The notes beneath the pieces are model-generated. The model was not told where the DNA came from, searched no databases, and saw only the letters and a list, made by a program, of their open reading frames with translations. A stretch of 64,000 nucleotides of DNA. It comes from Trametes villosa (taxonomy: Eukaryota > Basidiomycota > Agaricomycetes > Polyporales > Polyporaceae). This document shows, piece after piece, positions 55,644 through 64,000 of the stretch. Numbering within the stretch: the first letter of the stretch is position 1; the number at the start of each line of letters is the position of its first letter. Position numbers and translations under genes: made by a program. The stretch spans positions 2,604,001 to 2,668,000 of the forward strand of contig PUDQ02000003.1 of NCBI GenBank assembly GCA_002964805.2, written 5' to 3'.

Positions 55644-57995
55644 ATGGGCGCGTCGGGCCGCGCGGTGGCGGGCGTACTTCTGCTTCCAACCACCATGTCC
55701 GGCACTTGTGAGCCAGTACGCCTCTCGCTGTCTTTGCCCATAAACTGTTCTAACAACCAGCGTGTAGGACCACGATGCGGCGCGGAACGCGCTTACTGCG
55801 TTCATGTGCGTCGGCATCACCGTCTCCTACCTCCCGCAGGTGAGTGGAGTCCCAGGCAGATCGCCTCGAGGAGGAGGCTCAACTCCATCGCGCAGCTATG
55901 GAGGATTATCGCGGCGAAGTCGTCGGAGGGGTTCAGTCCGTGGTTTCTCTTGCTAGGGAGCACGTCGTCGGCATCGGGCATGCTGAATATGTGAGTCTTT
56001 GTGCTGCTGGTTCGGGCGAGGGCTAACACGCGCAAGATAGTATTGTCATGCAGTGGGGGATCATCAAGTGCTGTCGAGTCCTAGTGAGAGCAATACCTCT
56101 TCACCTCATACTGCGCTTCTCACCGTCCTTGCGTCTGTAGAGCGTCGGAAGCTGCATTGAGTCCATCGCGGGAGTGTTCCAACTCGTTCTCGTCTGGGCA
56201 CTGTTCTCCACAATGTGCGTATCCGCGTCCTATGGTACTGCCTATGCCTCACCCGGCTTTTTTGACAGCCTGGTGCTGTACATGATCTACTACCCCCCAC
56301 ACCACAAGTACGTCGAGCTGGACGTCGACATGCCCAACCATCTTCCCCCTCGACATGTCAAGACACCCGTGAAGAGCGAGGAATGGAAGCTCTCTATCAC
56401 GCTCTCCTGGGCTGTTCTGCTTCACATGTGCGTATACCCCGCCTGTCCTACCTCTTTTCCCCTGTCGGACTTGCGCGGGCGCATACGCGCGCGTCCCTTT
56501 AGTCTCGTCACCAGACATAATAGGGGGTCCTTCCAAAACGGGACGGGCAGGAGAACGAGCAGAGGACCCCCCTATAACGTCTGGTGTCTTTTGGATAGAG
56601 GGATAGAGGGGTGGGGGGTTCTCCTGTGACCTCACAATCGTCACGCATCGCCGAGCGTGCGCGCGAGGCCCGACGGCCTGCATCGCGACCTCACGACGCG
56701 CCCTTCATATCCCCTCAACAGTCCGCGCGCGCCGCGTACAGACGACCCGTGATTGGTAAAAGCTGTAGAAGGCGCGCGAGTTACGCGCACGGGAGGACAA
56801 GCCACCCAGGCCAATTTCTTCGATGTCAGAGATTGCACGGGCCGCCTATATGCAGCTATATGCGCATTATTCGCGCGAAAGAAAGGCATGCAATGCGAGA
56901 GCATGTCTCTGCCACGCAACGAGGCCGCGCGCACTTGTTATGCCGGTGTACGTTCAGCTCTGAAGGTGCGAGTTCAGCGCTGCTGCCAGGGCGAGCGGGC
57001 CCGCCGTCGCGCGCGTGTTACACGCAGAGGAGGATTTGGCGTGTTTGATAGACTTCGATGATGCGCGAGCGGGCGGGCGTGACACAACCCCCTACCCCTC
57101 TGTCCAATTTTTACCAGACGGTATAGGGTGCTCCTCTCTCTCGGTTTCGCTCCCCGTTGTCCCAAAAAAGAGCAATCCCTATACCGTCTGGTGACGAGAC
57201 TAGCGTCCCTTGCACAGTCGCGGCTGTACCCTATCGACGCGTTCCAGATGAACGCGCATCTGAACTACTTGTTTCACAGTCTCTTCATCACCTTCATCAC
57301 TTTCCTCCTGCTCGCCACCAACCCATCCCCGGACGCAACGCAACGCTCGCATCAGCTCGAGCTATGGGCGACGTTCCTCGGCGTCTCTTCCGTTTTGCTC
57401 ACCGGCTTCCAGTATGCGCCGCAAATCGCGCATACGTACCGCCTGAAGCTCGTAGGCGCGCTCAGTATCCCCACGATGCTCATCCAGGCACCAGGTGCTG
57501 TCCTCATGGTCCTGAGTATCGCGTTGAGGTGAGTAAGATCCCCCTGACATCCCACCCTACACTCACCTGTCTTACCCGCCGCCTCCTAGGCCAGGAACTA
57601 ACTGGACAAGTAAGCTCAACGCTGCCTTACGCCGATACTTTTCTGACACTATTCGCCTATTGCCAGCCTGGATATCGTACGCCGCCGCGGGAGTCATGCA
57701 GACTCTGCTCCTCGTCATGTGCATCATCTTCCGCATCCGGCAGCACAAGCACGGGCTGGACGACTTCGGACGGCCCCTCGAGGACGCGTCGCTCGACCGA
57801 CCCACGTCTCCCTCCTCGCAGACCCCCTCCCCCGTCGAGACCGCCGTCGGCGACGCGGTGCACAGCGACGTGCGCAGCGAGCATGGCGTGGACGTCGTCG
57901 AGGGCGAGTTTGCGGGCGAGCAGACGCCGCTTCTCGGGAAGCAGGGCGGTGGGCAGAGGAAGGGGAGTGGGGTGCTCTCGTGGTTCAAGCGATAG
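55644..57995 (+). CDS. PQ-loop repeat membrane protein
   Basis: Seven-helix protein of the PQ-loop class; relatives export amino acids or other small molecules from lysosome or vacuole. First PQ motif: DHDAARNALTAFMCVGITVSYLPQ, then LWRIIAAKSSEGFSPWFLLLG. Next: MQWGIIKCCRVL, SIAGVFQLVLVWALFS, YYPPHHKYVELDVD. Second PQ motif in an exon starting at 57248: TFLGVSSVLLTGFQYAPQIAHTYRLKLVGALSIPT, followed by two more helices and a tail with EQTPLLGK, an acidic-dileucine-like sorting signal. TAG at 57993-57995. The N-terminus is unresolved: the exon before DHD needs a phase-0 donor, and the only simple solution is ATG at 55644 with a GTACTT donor. Confidence 0.85.
56500..57202. mobile_element. Foldback MITE, Mutator-like, in a PQ-loop gene intron
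   Basis: 703 bp bounded by perfect 17-bp inverted repeats TAGTCTCGTCACCAGAC and flanked by the 9-bp direct repeat GCGTCCCTT (56491-56499 and 57203-57211). Each end also folds on itself: ACCAGAC at 56510 pairs with GTCTGGT at 56579-56585, and ACCAGACGGTATAGGG at 57113-57128 pairs perfectly with CCCTATACCGTCTGGT at 57177-57192. No transposase frame is seen. A 9-bp duplication points to the Mutator superfamily. Removing it leaves a 104-nt intron. Confidence 0.85.
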
Positions 57996-58257
57996 ACGTA
58001 GAGAGGTGCGCTCATCTTGTTGGGATCTCATGACTTTCCAGATTTCTTTGTTCAGGAGGACGGATACGCTACTTGCTGCTATTATATGACTAGGTTCGTA
58101 ATACTATACACGCGTTTTTGATTCTTCGTGGTCCCTGCAGGTTCTCTAGTGCCAACGTTGGTTGCCTTGAGTGTTCTTGCTCGAAGCGCTGTCGTGCTGC
58201 AGTCTCCTTTGGAATGGCCTTGCCGGGGAGACCCATGCCGCGGCCGAGCCAACCATG

Positions 58258-59002
58258 GTCAGCCTCCCTGTTCGTTTCAACAAGCGCCCGACTCCCGTCG
58301 CTTGCCAGCCTCCTCTCCAGTATATGAACCGCCCGCCTCGCCCGATCTCTCTTTCCCCATTTCTTCTTCCTTCCACCACACCTCTCCCAACCCCGAGTGC
58401 GATGCACACTCGGGCAGCTGCGCCATGGCCGAGGTGCGGGCGCGGCACGAACAACGACCCATCCCCGCCGAATCGGTAAGTAGTCCGGAGTTCCCCCAGC
58501 CTCACTCCCAGTTTAAGACGTGTGCTGAGGCGAAGGTGCCCGGCACAGGCGCGACGTTGTGGCCCTGTAGACAAGTGCCCTGGAAGACGAGCATCGCCTG
58601 TGGAGCTCAGGGCCCCGCGCCGGACGTTGAGGGGAGGGGGTCCACCGTGGACGCGGCGACCACCCGCCTGTGGGGTAAGTACTTGCAACTCATGACGAGC
58701 TGTCTGATGCTGACTGCTCTCGTAGGACCTTCTGACCTTTTCCCCCCTTCCATGACAGCTGCCTCTCCATGGACCGCGGACCGTCGAGGACGAGGAGAAG
58801 ACCTTCCTATGGCGCGATGGATCAAGACGGCGAGAGGGCGCCCTTGAAGGTATATAACCCCGCCAACGCGGGGCAGGTACGTACATATTTCCTGCTAGGG
58901 GACGGGGCAGAGGCTGGGGTATCTCTCGGGGACAGCGCAGGCCTCATCGTGGCCCCCGGGTCTAGTACCCGCCGCTTCGCCGAGGGGGAAGCCAACTGCG
59001 CT
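58258..59002 (+). repeat. R repeat, copy 6
   Basis: Plus-strand copy upstream of gene D. Consensus features present. The ORF across it is open without splicing for 239 codons, the longest of the seven, but this reflects GC content as much as coding. Confidence 0.88.
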
Positions 59003-59811
59003 ACTCAACATTTGTCTCTACCACCAGGTCTTGGTGCATGGGCTCGCGCCTCCGCGCTCACGAACGCCCTTCACCGTCAACGTTTTCACCCAAACTGCTA
59101 TCATCGGATCGGTTCTACTGTGCGTTCCGGCTTGTCTCTGTACCTCTCGGATTACCCGCTGACCACCCTATTTGCCTACGAAGATAGACGTCGCGACGGC
59201 GTTGGTGTCAAACCGCGCTAAGCAGGGCTCCCACTGTCGCTCGCCTATGCTACGTACTACCAAGCTAGGCGGTGCGTGGAGGTCAGCCTCTGGCACAACA
59301 GGTACGCTCCCGAGTTCTTCCTGCATGCCAGCCGCATCGCGCTCTTTCGGTCCCGTCGGGAATGATACTTCGTGTCTGGACTCGATGAACGTGTGTAATA
59401 TCCACCGCGTGTGATGGCCTTGCGTACGGGTGCAATGAACAGCATATGAACGCGTTAACAGCGGTGATTGCGGCCAGATGAAGTATTGTGCGTTTGCGTG
59501 AGCCTCTCCGACTGACGAGGTTTCGATCTGACCTGTGTTGGTCGAGACCTCGTCATAGGTCCGACACTCGGCGAAAGTCTATGGGCATCCTTGTGACGTG
59601 ACATCCACTTTCCTGAGGTCGGAGTCATCGTGGGTGACGTCCCCTCGCAATTATGGTTGCGCAGACTGCATCCACCGAGTCGGGGTGATGCGTCCCAGGC
59701 TCCGTCTCCGTTAGTTGGACAGGACTGCGATCTCCAAGCGGGTGCAGTACACGTACTTAAGCTCCGGAACGTCTGTCTGAGTCGAACCTGCCAGTGTCGC
59801 TCGTCATTGCC
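59003..59811. other. Gene D promoter region
   Basis: Spacer between R copy 6 and gene D. No exon chain recognised. Confidence 0.45.
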
Positions 59812-62117
59812 ATGCCTCTCGAGGAGCGAACAGAGCTCGTCGTCGCCATATCCAGACCAGCATCCCTGGATAACACTCTCGGGGCCCTCTTGATCGGGAC
59901 GTTCGTAGGACTCATGTGCGTAACCGGGTTTGGGATTGTCTGGAGGCTTTGTGGGTACGTTCACTCGGCTGACCTAACGATAGTCTGCTCGGGGTCATTT
60001 TCTACCTGGCCTACCGATATCTACGGACGTTCCCCAATGACGTTCCGTGGCTCAAAACTCTGGTAAGCGCCATCAAGTCTCGAGCATTGCGGTAGACATA
60101 TTGAAACGGCCCCTGTCGCACAGGTGGCACTTGCGGTGTAAGACGAGCTTCGTCCCGACATTCAAGATGCAGCCTAACACGCTCGTTCTGACCCGGTTAA
60201 TGGTTTCAGGCTGCTGGAAACAGCGTCTAGCGTGCTGACTATGCACATATGGTAAGGACCGCTGTTAGTATTTTCTAGCTACTGCTGAGACCTTTTGAAT
60301 TTACGCCGTCCTAAGCTATCACAAGCTAGTGACGGACTACTTCCATCCAGAGAATCTCGCACAAGGTTTATGGTAAGAGTGCTGAACTTTCGCGTTCATC
60401 ACATGGTGTTGATGCCGCCGCGTCACTCCAGGTCCCTCTACGTCTGTACATCATGGATAAATGTCCAGGCATTCGCGCTGACTTTGTTCTCAGGCTTACC
60501 CCTGCGTCGGAGTACGTACAGAAAACACTCAGATTTCATTGACGGAGTACTCCCGCTGATGCAAGTCGTCTCCAGGCAGGGACGCTTCTTATAACGCAAT
60601 CGTATGTTCTCCATTGAACGCTGGGTATGATTGGTTTGCATACTGACCACCGGTCAGCTTCCTCGCACACCGTCTATGGGTCCTTGGGCCTCGGCATAGA
60701 CCGACGGTCCTGATTGCTGTCAGTATCGTTTCCTCTACGGCTTAACTTGGTTTACTGACCGACACTCTCATTAGTATGTGTTCTACTTCGCCGAACTAGG
60801 TGAGTTTAGCCTGACCTGAGGCAGACGACCCACTAACGGCGAGCTGTCCAACGAAAGGAATGCTCGTGGGTCTGTACCACTTTTCGACCCGAACTTCGAA
60901 ACGTACCTGACCTCTAAGCTTAGCGGCGACCTCTGAAACTGTGTCAGTGCTTAAACGCTTACGGCTTTGGTTGGCGTATCTGAGGGGCTCCTGCTAGGGT
61001 TCTGAACCGCCTCGTTTCCACAACACCTCAGGCTGCTACGGACGCGTTGACTGTGATGGTATGTATTCAGTCCAAGTAGCGATGTAACCCAAAGTTGAAT
61101 CCTCACCCGTATGCGCTAGTATCTCCTGTCTTCGTCCTTCGCGCTAGCCGTGATTGCGAACTTTATGCTGTCGGTAACACTTGCCTTCGTCTTGCATCGC
61201 AAACGCACGGGCTTCAAGAGGTGAGCGCGTCTCGCCTGGTTGAAACATAGCGTAGCGCTGCTTAACAGGAGGTTCAGTACGGACGCGATGCTCGACGTCC
61301 TGATATTGTACACCGTCAAAACAGGTACGAGCGTACGCTTCTGCTTGGTGAACCCCGACTCTCAAGCGCACCTGATTTACGTGCAGGATTGCTCAACGGG
61401 TATCATCTCAAAATCCCCGATGCCTGCAGTTCGGCGGCACTAACGCCATGAATGCTCTACTTCTAGCATAGCCGACCTTATCACAGCAATATTGGTGAGT
61501 CGACCGACCACTAGTACACCATGTTGTGTCAACTTACACCCTTCCCTGCTTCAAAGATCTTCGCGTTCCCGAGCACCCTCATCTTCATGGCTGTCGGCGT
61601 CCCAGGACCCAAACGTGAGTCTACCAGAGCACAGCATTTCTTCCGAGCCACCCCAGTGACCCGCACTGCACCTCCCAGTGTACGCCATCACTCTTTTCGC
61701 TGCGTAAGCGATCCTCCCACGTCAGACGTCATACCTATGCTAACATCAACTGCTCGTTCTCCTAGCCTACACTCCCGCCGTACCGCCCGAGAACAGGGAG
61801 AGACGGTTGAGCCGCACGATGGCAACGATGTGTTCGGCTTGACCTTCGCCACGCAAACAGCCCAGGGTACGGACGATGCACTGTCTTTCTCCACGCGCGG
61901 GATACGCGCGCCCCGGGTGAGTGATGCGCAGCATCGTTACTTGTAGAAGAATCGCCAGCTAACACGGCTTGGATAGCTCGGGCCGACGGACACCGCCAGC
62001 AGCACGGACGTCTTCGAGCTTAGAGTCGTGTCGCAAGCCTCCATTTCGACATTTGGGGAGCGCGACTTCGCTAAGCATCGGGAGAGCAACGAAAAATCTA
62101 CGGCAATATCCTCGTAA
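59812..62117 (+). CDS. DUF6534-type membrane protein, gene D
   Basis: Fourth paralogue, on the plus strand. ATG at 59812 (MPLEERTELV), then SLDNTLGALLIGTFVGLM; a 68-nt-class intron (GTGCGT...GATAG) leads to LLGVIFYLAYRYLRTFPNDVPWLKTL. Later blocks: SFLAHRLWVLGPRHRPTVLIAV at about 60656; a TM helix ending LHRKRTGFKR at about 61200; TDAMLDVLILYTVKTG; SIADLITAIL; FAFPSTLIFMAVGVPGPK. The tail is LHSRRTAREQGETVE, VFGLTFATQT and DVFELRVVS. TAA at 62115-62117. The middle exons (60.1-61.1 kb) were only partly resolved. Confidence 0.75.
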
Positions 62118-62638
62118 CCCGGACGGGTCGAGGACGGTGCGTGAGCACACACTCAATGGTTCTCGCGGTGAGATAGGTACTGCGTTCTCGCACATTTACA
62201 TATGGAGAGGGTTGTCGCTATTCGTGGTTTTCTTGATGGGACAAGACAGCACAGTGAGTCGTTGAACGTACGTTATTCGACGGCGGCATGATCGAATGGG
62301 TATCCCCACTCCTTACACTCAACCTCAAGCTCCCGGAGTCGGTCACGAGTAGTACGGGATATGTCCGCTCGGACCAACTATTCTTGGCTCAAACTGGTCA
62401 TTGATTCACATCCCGAGGCATCCGTCGCAGAATGTTTGACGCTGCACCTTTTGAGGTGTACGGTACCCTCAGCCTCAGTCGACTACATTGAGTCGCCGTG
62501 CTGGAAACGTCTTCCTAATGAGCATCGGGCGGGCCCTTGCTGGACCCTACTCTCCGTATTATCTACATGATTCTGATCCAACCCGATGATTTCTCGAGAG
62601 TACCGCTTCGGGGTCTGCGCACCGGAAACTCAACCACG
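62118..62638. other. Spacer between gene D and R copy 7
   Basis: 3' flank of gene D. No further gene seen. Confidence 0.45.
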
Positions 62639-63379
62639 GTCAGCCACCTTGTTCGCTTCAACGAGCGCCCGACTCCCGCCGCTTGCCAGCCTCCTCTCGA
62701 GTATATCAACCGCCCTCCTCGCCCGTTTCCCCCGTTCTCCATTTCTTCTTCCTCCAACCACACCTCCCCCAACCCCGAGTGCGATGCACACTCGGGCAGC
62801 TGCGCCATGGCCGAGGTGCGGGCGTGGCACGAACAACGACCTATCCCCGCCGAATCGGTAAGTAGTCCGGAGTTCTCTCAGCCTCACTCGCAGTTTAAGA
62901 CGTGTGCTGAGGCGGAGGTGCCCGGCACAGGCGCGATGTCGTGGCCCTATATACAAGTGCCCTGGAAGACGAGCGTTGCCTGTGGAGCTCAGGGCCCCAC
63001 GCTGGACCCTTCGGGGAGGGGGGTCCACCGTGGACGCGTCGACCACCCGCCTGCGGGGTAAGTACTTGCAGCCCTCGTCGAGCCATCCAATGCTAATCTC
63101 CCTCGTAGGATTTCTGACCTTTGCCCCCCTTCCGTGACAGCTGCCCCTCCGTGGACCGCGGACCGCCGAGGACGAGGAGAAGACCTGCCCATGGCGCGAT
63201 GGATCAAGACGACGAGAGGGCGCTCTTGAAGGTCTATAACCCTGCCAACGCGGGGCAGGTATGTATATCCTGCCAGGGGACGGGGCAGAGGCTGGGGTAT
63301 ATCTTGGGGATAGCGCAGGCCTCATCGTGGCCCCCGGGTCTAGTACCTACCGCTTTGCGACGGGGAAGCCAACTGCGCT
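62639..63379 (+). repeat. R repeat, copy 7
   Basis: Consensus-like plus-strand copy 520 bp after gene D. Intron-like segment is 63058-63108 (51 nt, GTAAGT, CTAAT branch, CGTAG). The preceding flank CCGGAAACTCAACCACG matches copies 4 and 5. Confidence 0.9.
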
Positions 63380-63768
63380 ACTAATTTTGTGTCTTCCAAC
63401 TCGCAGAAGCTGCGGTCTTTGGCACGCCCTCCTGTCCGCCACTACGAAGGCTTTGGGTATCGACGAGCACGGCATGAGCTCCGTCGCCGAACTTTACTTG
63501 CCGTGTGTTCCCATATTTTCCTTGTATGCGAGCTGCGCTGACCGTGCTTCGTATCTTTAGGTGGACGAAACTGTGTTTGAGAAGATGGTCGTCCTCGCCT
63601 TGCGCTCGCGAGCAGAGCTTGTACGGGTATCCCCGCGTGCTATATACCGTCATTCCAGATGATTCAAGCACGCATTCGCGCGATCAATCACGACATATCT
63701 GATATCACGGACGTCGGGGAACCTTGTAGCGTACATAACGTGCATGGGCGACGATACGTCGCTAGCAG
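63380..63768. other. Spacer between R copy 7 and gene E
   Basis: No gene or repeat recognised. Confidence 0.4.
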
Positions 63769-64000
63769 TCATAAGATACCATCGTCTCTGTCGAAGCATT
63801 GTGGCGCATACGTAGAACCTTCTTTCAACGCGCCTAAGAGGAAGCTTGCAGGACTACTCGGCCGCGCCCGATGCTGCATTACGTCGAGCTCGATGGCGTC
63901 GTCGGTGGTCGTCGTGCGAGTCATTGCGGTCTGACACATGACGTCAAGCGAGGAGGGGAAAATCAGGATAGAGCCCGGGCAGTACCTCCTGAGAAGAACG
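63769..64000 (-). CDS. DUF6534-type membrane protein, gene E, C-terminal part
   Basis: Last exon of a fifth paralogue, cut by the window edge. After a GTACTG...TCAG intron (about 63935-63992) the frame reads TAMTRTTTTDDAIELDVM and stops at TGA 63769-63771. The Thr-rich run followed by DAIEL matches the tails of A (NVIEL), B (DVIEL), C (DIVEL) and D (DVFEL). It is convergent with gene D, with R copy 7 between them. Confidence 0.55.
   Translation of the reverse strand, partial: VLLRRYCPGSILIFPSSLDVMCQTAMTRTTTTDDAIELDVMQHRARPSSPASFLLGALKEGSTYAPQCFDRDDGIL

Noticed and set aside
56502..57200. Tc1/mariner-type element with TA duplication
   Set aside because: TA does flank the inner repeat, but the TA is part of the TIR and a 9-bp duplication lies outside it.
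57157..58089. 310-codon plus-strand frame
   Set aside because: Different frame through the PQ-loop exons; the correct frame has the conserved helices and splice sites.
14336..63379. R repeats as SINEs or LTR fragments
   Set aside because: No pol III boxes, poly-A tail, target duplications or similarity to either LTR in the window.
1..64000. CRISPR array, bacterial operons or prophage
   Set aside because: All recognised genes are intron-containing eukaryotic genes or eukaryotic transposons.

Overview
The window reads as nuclear DNA of a basidiomycete fungus, probably a wood-decay-type agaricomycete. The evidence is GC-rich sequence, genes cut by many 46-65 nt GT-AG introns with CTAAC/CTAAT-like branch sites, pyrimidine-rich promoters, and families typical of that group (DUF6534-type membrane proteins, a KDZ-like multicopy gene, chromodomain Ty3 and single-ORF Ty1/copia retrotransposons). 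Only three long uninterrupted frames are transposon polyproteins; most host genes had to be read by joining short exons.

Layout. 399-923 (+): a five-exon small gene with a HicA-like fold signature. 1091-3043: two clusters of an ATGCATCTG minisatellite around weak exon-like sequence. 3198-13518 (+): a KDZ-like multicopy gene split by a complete, very young Ty3/chromovirus (5575-13079; TSD GCGGG, LTRs nearly identical). 15320-22407 (-): an ABCC-type transporter. 23183-30574 (-): two tandem DUF6534-type membrane protein genes. 33188-35518 (-): a secreted sedolisin. 36565-38600 (-) and 38917-40870 (+): zuotin and a WRN-type 3'-5' exonuclease, divergently arranged. 42308-44613 (-): a third DUF6534 gene with a complete young Ty1/copia element (44809-50095; TSD GCAGC) just upstream. 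53639-55438 (-): clathrin adaptor AP-1 mu. About 55644-57995 (+): a PQ-loop membrane protein with a foldback Mutator-like element in an intron. 59812-62117 (+) and 63769-64000 (-, cut by the window edge): fourth and fifth DUF6534 genes.

An unrecognised repeat of about 745 bp, called R here, occurs seven times (14336, 27142, 32192, 41132, 52165, 58258, 62639). Six copies alternate with DUF6534 genes and share their orientation, giving an R - membrane gene - R pattern. R has a pyrimidine-rich leader, an invariant stem-loop, an ATG in good context and a conserved 51-nt intron, so it may be a gene rather than inert repeat.

The most unusual single element is the Ty3 chromovirus. It has a GGGTTTT slippery heptamer placed directly on the gag stop, a Tf1-like self-priming PBS, and after pol three overlapping extra frames: two tiny membrane proteins and a 317-aa protein with its own zinc knuckle. 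The ABC transporter is also notable because its conserved ATPase motifs lie on 13-, 15- and 24-nt microexons.
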